A stretch of 64,000 nt of DNA from Paenibacillus sp. S150 (GTDB lineage Bacteria > Bacillota > Bacilli > Paenibacillales > Paenibacillaceae), in NCBI RefSeq assembly GCF_019352175.1, contig NZ_JACBYI010000002.1:124001-188000 (forward strand). The letters are read 5' to 3'. The stretch's first letter is position 1, and the number at the start of each line of letters is the position of its first letter. The notes under the pieces are model-generated. The model did no database searches, was not told the origin of the DNA, and was given only the letters and a program-made list of their open reading frames with translations. Of this stretch, positions 41,890-50,405 are shown piece by piece. The translations under genes were made by a program, and so were the position numbers.

Positions 41890-42870
41890 ATGCTGTATCC
41901 TAAGGCATGCTTCGTCTTTGACTCTCTTATGGATAGCCAGCCTGCCATGGACGCATTTATACAAATGGTTCAAGATGTGACGGGCAAGCTGCCCTCCAGT
42001 GACGAACCTGAGATTCATGTAATCATCCCCGCAACTATGGCTGAACAGCTATATTTTACGGTGAACAAGACGGGACCGTATACTGTCCATTCCATACTTG
42101 CCGGGACTGGCGGAGACATGTCGATATTTCATTATTGTGAGCAGGTTCTGGCCAGAATCCGGCGAATTGCTCCCCATTTTATTTATATGGTTTCCAGCAC
42201 CCTGGGCAGGACGATGACCTCCTGGCTGGCTACGTCGATGGGTGCTGGTGTGATCGCCGGCGCTATTGATCTTGAATACGATCCGCTGTCCGGACATATG
42301 GTCTATACCCGCTCAACGAATAATGATACATTGCTGTCTACGATTACGTTTATGTCCTTTCCAGAGGTGGCCTCGATCCGGCCCAATAGCGCCGCTGCCA
42401 AGGGGGAAGAAAACAGGGGCTTAACTCAGCGAATGAGCTGTACCGTCTATCCGCCGGACAAGAGTGAGCTCGAAAATATTTTTATTTTATCTAGAACAAG
42501 GATTGAACAGCAACGGTTGAACAGCCGGATAATAGTGGGCGTGGGAAGGGGTGTTTCCAGTCCTGCCCTGATTAGTATTCGCAGGTTCACGGACAAAATG
42601 AACATTCCGCTACTTTGCACCAAGCCTCTTGTGGGGAGAGATGAATTCACTCAGGAGAAGCAAATTGGACAAAGCGGCGGTTCCATTCAGGCCGACTTAT
42701 ACATCGCTGTAGGCATATCGGGGGCTACACAGCATATGATCGGCACCTTGAATTGCCGTAAAATTATTGCCATCAACAATGATCCGGCAGCCCGCATCCA
42801 CCAATATTCTGATATCAGCCTGATCAATGATGCCGAAGTGGTATTTGCTTCATTGCTTGAAATGTTATAG
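41890..42870 (+). CDS. Electron transfer flavoprotein alpha-like subunit
   Basis: A 326-aa EtfA/FixB-like protein. The FAD-binding C-terminal domain is unmistakable: IIVGVGRGVSSPALI, TKPLVGRDEF, QIGQSGGSIQADLYIAVGIS, ATQHMIGTL and IIAINNDPAARIHQYSD. The N-terminal domain carries SSTLGRTMTSWLATSMGAGV. It forms the heterodimer with 41117 and passes electrons from the ACAD-like enzyme to an ETF:quinone oxidoreductase or another acceptor outside the cluster. The ATG at 41890 has GAGGAGGGG at good distance and lies 14 bases after the beta gene. Confidence 0.88.
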   Translation: MLYPKACFVFDSLMDSQPAMDAFIQMVQDVTGKLPSSDEPEIHVIIPATMAEQLYFTVNKTGPYTVHSILAGTGGDMSIFHYCEQVLARIRRIAPHFIYMVSSTLGRTMTSWLATSMGAGVIAGAIDLEYDPLSGHMVYTRSTNNDTLLSTITFMSFPEVASIRPNSAAAKGEENRGLTQRMSCTVYPPDKSELENIFILSRTRIEQQRLNSRIIVGVGRGVSSPALISIRRFTDKMNIPLLCTKPLVGRDEFTQEKQIGQSGGSIQADLYIAVGISGATQHMIGTLNCRKIIAINNDPAARIHQYSDISLINDAEVVFASLLEML

Positions 42871-42899
42871 TCATTGAACTCTAATGGGGGTGGATAATT

Positions 42900-44024
42900 A
42901 TGCAGCAGATTGTCTTTCATGCAGAACAAGTCATGGATGATGAGTTGCGGAGAATAGTCGGTTTTGCCAGTGAGGAGATTTTATCCATTCGATTTGTGGG
43001 CAAGCATATTCAGCTGACAGTTCAGGATGGAGCCGAAGTTCGGGTGCTCGATAATATTCACAAACTTGTAGATGCGTATAACAGGGTACCTTTTACAGAA
43101 GAAGAGGTGTTGTATGCCGAAACAAAGAAGAAGCAATTTTATTCGGAAGAAGAATTGTTAGCGTCAGACCTTATAAGCAGATGTGGTGAGGGACTAATCA
43201 GTTTGAATGGAGTGGCTGCGAGGCTGTATCAATTTCTGGACGAATGCTTCATCCGGTTGCTGGAGGGTTATCATCCGCAATTACGCAAATTTCCTGTCCT
43301 GCTTCCGCTTGAGACTTATGCGAGCACCAAATACTTGACCACTTCGCCTCAGTACGCCATGTTCTGCTGTTCGGTCAGAGAATCGATCCTTGAAGTGAAC
43401 ACACTGCAGAAGCATGTAGTTGAAGGAAATATCACCTCCCTGCTAACTCACCCTCAATATGCTTTTTCACCTTCGGCCTGTTTTCATCTGTATGAAGAGC
43501 TTAGAGGTTCAACGCTGCCGCAGAATTCGGTATATACCTTCAGGCAAAACGTGTTCCGCAACGAGGGGAGATTCAATTGGGGAGAACTGGAGAGACTTCG
43601 AGACTACACGGTCAGGGAAATCGTTTTTATTGGTGACGAGGACTATGTATATGGATTCAGGGAGGAACTGACCGGCAAGCTGCTGTCGCTCCTGCGGCAG
43701 TTAGGGTTGGATTATGAAATGAAGGTGGGCTCAGACCCCTTTATTATTCCGGAAATGCAAAAATACAAGGCACTCCAAACCCGCAGCAAGGTGAAATATG
43801 AATTGAAAGTAGCGAAGGGGCGGGCAACTGCGATTGCCTGTGCTTCTTTGAATTTGCATGGAGTATCTTTTGCGAATTCGTTTGGCTTTGAAGTTTTGGG
43901 AACGGAGCCTACAGTGTCAGGCTGCGTTGGTTTTGGATTGGAACGCTGGGTACTGGCGTTTCTCTCGCAATATGGCAATGATGTTGCTCATTGGCCAGAC
44001 TTTGTGCAGCAAGGTCTTTTGTAA
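42900..44024 (+). CDS. SerRS-like amino acid:carrier protein ligase
   Basis: A 374-aa protein with a class II aminoacyl-tRNA-synthetase catalytic domain of the seryl type but without the long tRNA-binding coiled coil. Motif 2 is FRQNVFRNEG (R215) and motif 3 is GCVGFGLERW. C194 (SACFH), E240 (VREIVF) and C342 (SGCVGFG) are placed as the zinc site of archaeal-type SerRS and of the amino acid:[carrier protein] ligases. Those ligases activate small amino acids such as Gly or Ala and load them on the phosphopantetheine of a carrier protein (known for Bradyrhizobium and related enzymes). The discrete ACP at 39675 is the obvious partner. Last gene of the cluster. Confidence 0.8.
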   Translation: MQQIVFHAEQVMDDELRRIVGFASEEILSIRFVGKHIQLTVQDGAEVRVLDNIHKLVDAYNRVPFTEEEVLYAETKKKQFYSEEELLASDLISRCGEGLISLNGVAARLYQFLDECFIRLLEGYHPQLRKFPVLLPLETYASTKYLTTSPQYAMFCCSVRESILEVNTLQKHVVEGNITSLLTHPQYAFSPSACFHLYEELRGSTLPQNSVYTFRQNVFRNEGRFNWGELERLRDYTVREIVFIGDEDYVYGFREELTGKLLSLLRQLGLDYEMKVGSDPFIIPEMQKYKALQTRSKVKYELKVAKGRATAIACASLNLHGVSFANSFGFEVLGTEPTVSGCVGFGLERWVLAFLSQYGNDVAHWPDFVQQGLL

Positions 44025-44190
44025 TCACCTCTTTATCTCCTGAAAGAAGCCTTCCTTATTGCTGCCTCTCTACCTCTCCAGCTCCCCTATAAACCCCGGG
44101 GTAAATTTCCGTTTGATCTTTAAGGGATGTTTTGAGTGTATCCTGCAAATGTGTTAAGCTGAATACACCATTCTTGAGAGGGTCATTCAT

Positions 44191-44745
44191 ATGAAACGTA
44201 AATTCGGAGACCGGGCCAACTGGCGCCGGATTACGCGCCGCCATTTTGCCTGCCGCTATGTGGAGAGCCGGGAATTCACCGGATACATTACTTTGTATAC
44301 TATTTATGGGCTGAAGGAACCGCTCTGGAAAAGCTACGGCAGGCATACATACCGCATTGCGGATAAAGGGTACTCATGGCTGCAGTATTTTCCCAAAAAC
44401 AGCCACTATATCGTGACGGCTATGTTCGACGAACGGCAAAACATCGTGCAATGGTACATTGACACCTGCAAGGTTCAGGGAGTCACCGACCAGGGAGTTC
44501 CCTGGTTCGACGACTTGTATCTGGATGTTGTGGTGCTGTGGAACGGAGAAGTGTTTCTGCTCGATGAGGACGAGCTTGAGGAAGCGCTGGAGCGGGAGGA
44601 TATTACGGACAGCGACTATAATTTGGCCTGGGCTACAGCGAGCAGTATTCTTCGCAGCATAGATGCTCATGCTTTTCCTTATTTCTCCCTTTCCTTGAAG
44701 CATCGTGCCGAATTGTTCCATCATGGAGAATTCAGGAGGAAATAA
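44191..44745 (+). CDS. DUF402 family protein
   Basis: A 184-aa basic-to-acidic protein with the DUF402 core: SWLQYFPKNSHYIVTAMFDE, IVQWYIDTCKVQG, PWFDDLYLDVVVLWNG and FLLDEDELEEAL. Family members include nucleoside tri/diphosphatases of Gram-positives (Ntdp type) and FomD-like hydrolases; the Asp/Glu pairs DLYLDV and DEDELEE are the metal ligands in those. A metal-dependent phosphate-ester hydrolase is therefore likely, substrate unknown. It is followed within four bases by the gene at 44749 and forms an operon with it. Confidence 0.82.
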   Translation: MKRKFGDRANWRRITRRHFACRYVESREFTGYITLYTIYGLKEPLWKSYGRHTYRIADKGYSWLQYFPKNSHYIVTAMFDERQNIVQWYIDTCKVQGVTDQGVPWFDDLYLDVVVLWNGEVFLLDEDELEEALEREDITDSDYNLAWATASSILRSIDAHAFPYFSLSLKHRAELFHHGEFRRK

Positions 44746-44748
44746 CAA

Positions 44749-45408
44749 ATGGATTGGTATGTCTATCAAAGAGGCTCATCCCCGATTCGCAAGGTATCCC
44801 GCAAAGGCCGCCGTTCCCGGCTGAAACGCAATCTGTTGATCGTTCTCGTCATTTGTGCAGCTGCCGGACTGCTCTGGTGTGCTGTCGCCCTGGGCCGCAT
44901 CAGCAGTGGAGAAACGGCGAATCCGATGCAGGAAGCGGATGCGGGCATCATTCTCGGCATGTCAATGTGGGGCGAAGAACCCAGTCCCGGTCTCAAGGAA
45001 CGGCTTGACTATGGGCTGGGGCTCTACCGGGAGGGAAAGTTCACGCGCTTTATTGTGTCCGGCGGTCTGGATCAAGCGGACTATAAGTATACCGAGGCGG
45101 AAGGAATGAAGAACTATCTGGTGGGGCAGGGGGTGCCGGAGACTTCTATACTGATTGAGGATAAATCTACCAGCACTTATGAGAATCTCCTGTTCAGCCA
45201 AAAGATCATGCAATCGGAAGGATTGACAACAGCAGTCATAATCACGCATACATTCCACGGACAGCGGTCACTTGAAATCGCCCGGGAGCTGGATTACACC
45301 AGGCCCCAGCTGGGGCTGACGGATTCACAGGTGATGTCGATGTTCAAGTATAAATCCCGTGAGATTCTGGCTTATACGAAATGGAAGGTACAGCAGCTTT
45401 TTCTGTAA
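44749..45408 (+). CDS. DUF218 (YdcF-like) membrane-anchored protein
   Basis: A 219-aa protein with a basic N-terminus, one membrane anchor (residues about 28-48) and an extracytoplasmic DUF218 domain: DAGIILGMSMWGEEPS, FTRFIVSGGLDQAD, EDKSTSTYENLLFSQ and AVIITHTFHGQRS. This is the YdcF/SanA fold, linked to envelope functions without a defined reaction. AGGAGG precedes the ATG and overlaps the end of the DUF402 gene region, so they are co-transcribed. Confidence 0.88.
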   Translation: MDWYVYQRGSSPIRKVSRKGRRSRLKRNLLIVLVICAAAGLLWCAVALGRISSGETANPMQEADAGIILGMSMWGEEPSPGLKERLDYGLGLYREGKFTRFIVSGGLDQADYKYTEAEGMKNYLVGQGVPETSILIEDKSTSTYENLLFSQKIMQSEGLTTAVIITHTFHGQRSLEIARELDYTRPQLGLTDSQVMSMFKYKSREILAYTKWKVQQLFL

Positions 45409-45560
45409 AAAAACAGGCCCGGCGCAGCCTTCAGTTATCCGCAACCCCTAATTTGTCCGGAAGTTCCTGAAACTGCTAATAAGACCTCATGAACCGGAAT
45501 AGACTTGATATATAATTATAATATAAGAAAAAGTCAGCCCTGGATAATGAGGTGAACAAG

Positions 45561-46532
45561 GTGAACGGACGCGTAGCTGCGGCAAGCGGACGGGAGGAAG
45601 GCAGACCGTCACGCCAAATCAACATTGTACTGAGGAATCAGGAAACGCCAGCGATCACCCACGCGGCTGCAGACAGTCTTGCCCAGGGTGCCCCGCCCAA
45701 AAGCAGCGGGCGCAGCGAATTGTTTCAGGAGCTCAGCCGGGAGCTGGACGCTTTGGTGGGCCTGGATAATATTAAGGAGCTGGTGTTCGAAATATATGCA
45801 CTGCTGCAGATCGCCCAGATGCGCAGCGATGCGGGGCTTGCCAGCGGCAGCCAGGCCTATCATATGGTTTTCAAGGGCAATCCGGGAACCGGCAAGACTA
45901 CGGTGGCCAGAATTGTCGCCAAGCTGTTTCAGCGGATGGGTGTTCTGACCAAAGGCCATCTGATTGAAGTGGAACGGGCTGATCTTGTTGGCGAATATAT
46001 CGGCCATACGGCCCAGAAGACAAGAGATTTGGTGAAAAAGGCGCTCGGAGGCATTCTTTTTATTGATGAGGCCTACAGTCTTGCCCGTGGCGGAGACAAG
46101 GATTTTGGCAAAGAGGCAATTGACACGCTTGTCAAATCCATGGAGGATCACCGCAGTCAATTCGTACTGATTCTGGCCGGATATTCCGGTGAAATCGATT
46201 ATTTTCTGATGAGCAATCCCGGTCTTCCCTCCCGGTTCCCCATCCAGGTGGAATTTCCCGACTACACCATAGACCAGCTGCTGCAGATTGCTGAGCTGAT
46301 GGCCAAAGAACGCGATTATATTCTGATGCCCCAGGCCATACTCAAACTAAAGCAGCATCTGCTGCTGGAGAAGACGGAGAGTCTTCATGCCTTCAGCAAT
46401 GCGCGCTATGTGCGCAACTCTATAGAAAAAGCGGTGCGTTCCCAAGCGGTCCGCCTGCTCAATCAATATGAGAGCAGCAGCCCGGGCAAGCAGGAGCTGA
46501 TGACTCTGCGCACAGAAGATTTCAAACTGTAG
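45561..46532 (+). CDS. spoVK: Stage V sporulation protein K (SpoVK, CbbX-like AAA ATPase)
   Basis: A 323-aa AAA+ protein. Residues about 1-60 are a low-complexity N-terminus. ALVGLDNIKELVFEIYALLQ starts the ATPase core, with Walker A GNPGTGKTT, the pore-type VERADLVGEYIGHTAQKT, Walker B ILFIDEAYSLARGG, sensor 1 VLILAGYSGE and an arginine-finger region NPGLPSRFPI. This is the SpoVK/CbbX group, needed for spore maturation in B. subtilis; its target is unknown. The GTG at 45561 has GAGGTGA at correct spacing; a GTG at 45552 is less likely. hflX follows. Confidence 0.9.
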   Translation: MNGRVAAASGREEGRPSRQINIVLRNQETPAITHAAADSLAQGAPPKSSGRSELFQELSRELDALVGLDNIKELVFEIYALLQIAQMRSDAGLASGSQAYHMVFKGNPGTGKTTVARIVAKLFQRMGVLTKGHLIEVERADLVGEYIGHTAQKTRDLVKKALGGILFIDEAYSLARGGDKDFGKEAIDTLVKSMEDHRSQFVLILAGYSGEIDYFLMSNPGLPSRFPIQVEFPDYTIDQLLQIAELMAKERDYILMPQAILKLKQHLLLEKTESLHAFSNARYVRNSIEKAVRSQAVRLLNQYESSSPGKQELMTLRTEDFKL

Positions 46533-46592
46533 GGCAAATTCACCACGGATGATACACATCTTATGTGTACAAGGACAAGGAGCATGTAATTC

Positions 46593-47882
46593 ATGGCAAT
46601 AACCACCCACGATACAGAAACAGAGATACAGGACCGGGCAGTCTTGGTGAGTCTGGTTACGGACAAAATCAAGCGCACGGGCATTGAGCCCGAGCTGTCT
46701 CTTCAGGAGCTGGTTCAGCTGGCCGAGACCGCCGGAGTGGAGGTGCTGGATGTTCTGCGCCAGAACAAGGAGACGCCCGATTCCAAGTGGTTCATCGGCA
46801 AGGGCAAGGTAGAAGAGCTGCGGATGGCCGCTGACGGCCTGGGTGCCAATACGGCTATCTTTGACCAGGAGCTTTCGGGAGCTCAGGTACGGAACCTTGA
46901 GGAGGCTCTGGACCTGAAGATTATTGACCGTACCCAGCTGATTCTGGACATTTTCGCCGGGCGGGCCAAAACGCGTGAGGGCATTATTCAGGTTGAGCTG
47001 GCACAGCTCTCCTATTTGCTGCCGCGTTTGTCCGGCCATGGCAAGAATCTGTCCAGGCTCGGCGGCGGCATCGGAACCAGAGGCCCGGGGGAGAGCAAGC
47101 TGGAGACCGACCGCCGCCATATCCGCGACCGGATTACCGAGCTGAAGCGCCAACTGGATGAAGTGGTCAAAACGCGTGAGCTGCACCGGGAACGCCGCCG
47201 CAAAAGCGGTGCCGTGCAGGTCGCGCTGGTCGGCTATACCAATGCCGGCAAGTCTACGCTGCTGAAGCAGCTTACCGATGCGGATGTCTACATCGAGAAC
47301 CAGCTGTTCGCCACACTGGATCCAACGTCGCGTGTGCTGCAGCTTCCCGGGGGGAAGGAGGTAGTTCTGACTGACACCGTAGGGTTCATTCAGAACCTGC
47401 CGCATGATCTGGTGGCCTCTTTCCGTGCGACCCTTGAGGAAGTCAATGAAGCCAACCTGGTGCTGCACGTGGTGGATGCCTCCTCTCCCATGAGAGAGGA
47501 GCAGATGGATGTAGTGCAATCCATCCTGCAGGATCTGGGCGCTGCCGGGAAGCCGCAAATTGTGCTCTTCAACAAAACAGACATCTGCCAGCCGGAGCAG
47601 CTGCAAATGCTGCCTGCGGGTCCGGGGTATCTGAAGATCAGCGCCTTTAATTCTGAAGACCTGACCCGGATCACCGAGACCATCGCCGACGAGCTGGCCG
47701 GAGATACACTGACCTTCCGCATTCCCGGAGACCGCGGGGATCTGTCTTCGCTGCTCTACCGCGTAGGGGAAGTGCTTGAACAGAAATATGATGAGAATGA
47801 CGTGTTATACAACGTCCGTCTGAATAAAGAGGATTACGGGAAATGGAGCTATAAGCTTGCGGAGTACGTGGAGCAGGAGTAG
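46593..47882 (+). CDS. hflX: Ribosome-associated GTPase HflX
   Basis: A 429-aa GTPase that splits stalled ribosomes. The N-terminal HflX domain shows WFIGKGKVEELR, NTAIFDQELSGAQVRNLE and DRTQLILDIFAGRA, followed by the coiled linker around GGGIGTRGPGESKLETDRR. The G domain has GYTNAGKST, DTVGFIQNLP and NKTD. The C-terminal domain is short. ATG 46593 has AAGGAG ten bases before it. Downstream lies a hairpin of the dispersed palindrome family. Confidence 0.95.
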   Translation: MAITTHDTETEIQDRAVLVSLVTDKIKRTGIEPELSLQELVQLAETAGVEVLDVLRQNKETPDSKWFIGKGKVEELRMAADGLGANTAIFDQELSGAQVRNLEEALDLKIIDRTQLILDIFAGRAKTREGIIQVELAQLSYLLPRLSGHGKNLSRLGGGIGTRGPGESKLETDRRHIRDRITELKRQLDEVVKTRELHRERRRKSGAVQVALVGYTNAGKSTLLKQLTDADVYIENQLFATLDPTSRVLQLPGGKEVVLTDTVGFIQNLPHDLVASFRATLEEVNEANLVLHVVDASSPMREEQMDVVQSILQDLGAAGKPQIVLFNKTDICQPEQLQMLPAGPGYLKISAFNSEDLTRITETIADELAGDTLTFRIPGDRGDLSSLLYRVGEVLEQKYDENDVLYNVRLNKEDYGKWSYKLAEYVEQE

Positions 47883-47915
47883 AACAGACACGGTGAAACT
47901 TAAGTTATTACTTCG

Positions 47916-47940
47916 GAAACGGCGGAGGTCCAGCCGTTTC
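47916..47940. repeat. Dispersed palindromic repeat, copy after hflX
   Basis: GAAACGGC-N9-GCCGTTTC forms an eight-bp stem with TTCTT after it, 34 bases after the hflX stop. It may double as a terminator. Confidence 0.55.
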
Positions 47941-48054
47941 TTCTTGATGGTCTGATTAATGCAACTATGTAAAGCATGTTATGAATTCGGGAATCAATCT
48001 GCGTGTTCCTGACTTCTTATGACAAGTAAATGTAATATAAGGGAGACAAGGGGA

Positions 48055-49308
48055 ATGGCAGTTTTTGCAGAGGATATTCTACAGGCGGCAGAGGCCGCGG
48101 AGCTTGAGATTGAGAGTGCGGTCAAATCGCTTGAAGGAATTGTGGATCATAACCAGTGGAAGGTGATTGAAGCCTTTCAGCGGCAGCAGGTCAGTGATTT
48201 TCATTTTGCCGGCTCTACAGGATATGCCTATAACGACCGGGGCCGGGAAGTGCTGGATCTGGTCTACGCCGAGGTGTTCGGGGCGGAAGCGGCGCTGGTG
48301 CGGCCCCATTTCGCTTCGGGCACACATACCATATCTACCGCACTGTTTGGGGTGCTGCGCCCTGGAGATGAGCTGCTGTACATTACAGGGCGCCCGTATG
48401 ATACGCTGCATAAGGTTGTCGGCAAACCAGGTGACGGGACAGGCTCGCTGGCCGATTTCGGAATTGGCTACCGTGAAACTGCTTTAACGGCCGATGGGAA
48501 GGTGGATTGGGATGAAGTGGCTCTGGCGATCGGCGAAAAGACCAAAGTGATCGGCATTCAGCGCTCGCGCGGCTATGATTGGCGTTCTTCCTTCACAGTT
48601 GCTGAAATTGGCGAAATGGTAGCCAGAGTCAAATCCTTGAAACAGGATATCATTGTTTTTGTGGATAATTGCTACGGCGAATTTACGGAAAAGCTGGAGC
48701 CGCCGCAGGCGGGCGCCGATCTCATAGCGGGCTCGCTGATTAAAAATCCCGGCGGCGGAATTGCCGAAACCGGCGGCTATATCTGCGGCCGCCAGGACCT
48801 TGTAGAGCTGGCTGCATACCGGCTTACAGCGCCGGGCATCGGCGGCGAAGTAGGCGCCATGCTGGGGACGGCGCGCGGTCTCTACCAGGGGCTTTTTATG
48901 GCCCCGCATACGGTCGGGCAGGCGCTTAAAGGCAGCATCTTTGCGGCTGCCGTGTTTCAGCGCTGCGGCTTTGCGACCAAGCCGGCCTGGGATGGGCCGC
49001 GTACGGATCTGATTCAGGCGGTTGCTTTTGACGGTCCGGAGCATCTGATTGCCTTTGTGCAGGGCATACAGCGCGCAGCGGCTGTGGACAGCCATGTCGT
49101 TCCGGAGCCTTGGGACATGCCCGGCTATGAGCATCCTGTCATTATGGCGGCAGGTACGTTCATCCAGGGGGGCAGCCTGGAGTTATCGGCAGATGCTCCC
49201 CTCCGTGCGCCATATATTGGCTATATGCAAGGCGGATTAACGTATTCCCATGTGAAATACGGCGTTTTGATGGCGTTGCAGAGCATGAGAGACCGTAAAT
49301 TACTGTAA
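48055..49308 (+). CDS. Aluminium-resistance/methionine gamma-lyase family PLP protein
   Basis: A 417-aa fold-type I PLP enzyme of the family annotated as aluminium resistance or methionine gamma-lyase (B. subtilis YnbB). HFASGTHTISTALFGVLRPGDEL is the PLP phosphate-binding segment. Asp in FVDNCYGEF contacts the pyridine nitrogen, and the Schiff-base Lys is in GSLIKNPGGGIAETGGYI. The reaction has not been firmly established for this family. The order hflX-ynbB-glnR-glnA is the same as in B. subtilis, which supports orthology. The ATG at 48055 follows GGGAGACAAGGGG; an upstream in-frame start at 48019 adds an unlikely tail. Confidence 0.9.
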   Translation: MAVFAEDILQAAEAAELEIESAVKSLEGIVDHNQWKVIEAFQRQQVSDFHFAGSTGYAYNDRGREVLDLVYAEVFGAEAALVRPHFASGTHTISTALFGVLRPGDELLYITGRPYDTLHKVVGKPGDGTGSLADFGIGYRETALTADGKVDWDEVALAIGEKTKVIGIQRSRGYDWRSSFTVAEIGEMVARVKSLKQDIIVFVDNCYGEFTEKLEPPQAGADLIAGSLIKNPGGGIAETGGYICGRQDLVELAAYRLTAPGIGGEVGAMLGTARGLYQGLFMAPHTVGQALKGSIFAAAVFQRCGFATKPAWDGPRTDLIQAVAFDGPEHLIAFVQGIQRAAAVDSHVVPEPWDMPGYEHPVIMAAGTFIQGGSLELSADAPLRAPYIGYMQGGLTYSHVKYGVLMALQSMRDRKLL

Positions 49309-49435
49309 AATTTATAATATTTGGATTTACATAATGTACCAATTGCGGTATGCTTGATTCATTGTTTGAGCGGAAGTGCGAATCCCCTACCCGCACCAGG
49401 CAGGGAATTTCATTAACTCATTTGAAAGAAGGGAT

Positions 49436-49654
49436 ATGATGGCAACTCAGCAACCAGGCTTTTTTTATGGAGGGGGCTTTAGCATATTGTTCTTTTTGAT
49501 ATGGCTGGTTTGTGCTGGACTGGGGATTTACGCTTTTGTCTTGCTGGTTAAGCTTGCCCGCAGAGGGATTGTGGCGCTGGATTTATATAATTATGCAAAA
49601 AATCTTGAAATCCGCGAACGCTACGAGTCGGCCAACCAAAAAGCTGACCTGTGA
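49436..49654 (+). CDS. Small membrane protein, 72 aa (paralogue of 52856)
   Basis: One hydrophobic segment (FSILFFLIWLVCAGLGIYAF with the following LLVKL) and a conserved cytoplasmic tail KLARRGIVALDLYNYAKN ending IRERYES. The tail is almost identical to that of the protein at 52856, so the two are duplicates flanking glnR-glnA. No family is recognised. GAAGGGAT precedes two adjacent ATG codons; either could be used. Confidence 0.8.
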   Translation: MMATQQPGFFYGGGFSILFFLIWLVCAGLGIYAFVLLVKLARRGIVALDLYNYAKNLEIRERYESANQKADL

Positions 49655-49876
49655 TCGGCCTCATACGAAGCCTTTAGGGTTATTTCACATACTCTGTCGC
49701 AAATCCGCCCACCGGCTTTGACCGGTGGGCGGATTTGTGTCCTAAGGCCCTGCCCTCATTGTCCCATACAGGTCCAACTTTTGCTTGTGGAGTGAGCTCT
49801 GTGATATACTTCGGAGGTCATGTTATGTTTTAGCTTACACTCACTTCACTCGGATTCTTAAGGCAACATAAAATGT

Positions 49877-49893
49877 TGTGAGAATATCTTACA
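49877..49893. promoter_or_regulatory. glnR: GlnR/TnrA box
   Basis: TGTGAGAATATCTTACA fits the GlnR/TnrA consensus TGTNA-N7-TNACA exactly. It lies just before the -35 box of the glnR promoter, as expected for nitrogen-dependent autoregulation of glnRA. Confidence 0.85.
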
Positions 49894-49898
49894 CACCA

Positions 49899-49927
49899 TT
49901 GACACGCCAAATAAGGAAATGTACAAT
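49899..49927 (+). promoter_or_regulatory. glnR: Sigma-A promoter of glnRA
   Basis: TTGACA at 49899-49904 and TACAAT at 49922-49927 with a 17-base spacer, six bases downstream of the GlnR box. Confidence 0.85.
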
Positions 49928-49964
49928 GAGATGAGAAAAAGATCATTGGAAGGTTGGATGAGTC

Positions 49965-50375
49965 ATGGGTGATGAAATCCGCAGAAATATGGCTTTATTT
50001 CCTATAGGAATCGTAATGAAGCTGACAGATTTATCTGCAAGGCAAATTCGTTATTATGAGCAGCACAGCCTGATTGTGCCCGCGCGTACATCCGGCAACC
50101 AGCGTTTGTTTTCGTTTAATGATGTAGAACGCCTATTGGAAATCAAAGCATTGATCGAGAAGGGTGTTAACATTGCCGGCATCAAGCAAGTGATGAACCC
50201 CGTCTCGAAGGAATCCGAAGAAGCTACGGTCATTACCCCTGATACAGAGGTTAGGCGTAGAGAGTTGTCCGATTCACAGCTGCACCGTTTATTGAAGCAG
50301 GAACTGGTTTCCGGTAAAAGACCGGGACAAGTGTCTCTCATTCAAGGCGAGCTATCCCGGTTTTTTAATAAATAA
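49965..50375 (+). CDS. glnR: MerR-family nitrogen repressor GlnR
   Basis: A 136-aa regulator. The MerR winged helix occupies residues about 12-80, with GIVMKLTDLSARQIRYYEQH as the recognition region and GNQRLFSFNDVERL in the wing. The C-terminal tail (GQVSLIQGELSRFFNK) is the segment that senses feedback-inhibited glutamine synthetase in B. subtilis GlnR. It represses glnRA when nitrogen is plentiful. Its box and promoter lie upstream, and glnA follows 30 bases downstream. Confidence 0.94.
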   Translation: MGDEIRRNMALFPIGIVMKLTDLSARQIRYYEQHSLIVPARTSGNQRLFSFNDVERLLEIKALIEKGVNIAGIKQVMNPVSKESEEATVITPDTEVRRRELSDSQLHRLLKQELVSGKRPGQVSLIQGELSRFFNK

Positions 50376-50405
50376 TACAAAGAGATTTGAAAGGGAGAGG
50401 GTAAA

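Larger units (their letters stand above)
49655..49964. other. Intergenic region before glnR
   Basis: It holds a 16-bp GC-rich perfect hairpin at 49700-49737 (CAAATCCGCCCACCGG and complement, six-base loop), probably the end of the upstream transcript though without a T-run, then AT-rich DNA, the GlnR box and the glnR promoter. Confidence 0.7.

Noticed and set aside
46347-47606. 419-aa minus-strand ORF
   Set aside because: Shadow of hflX and the end of spoVK.
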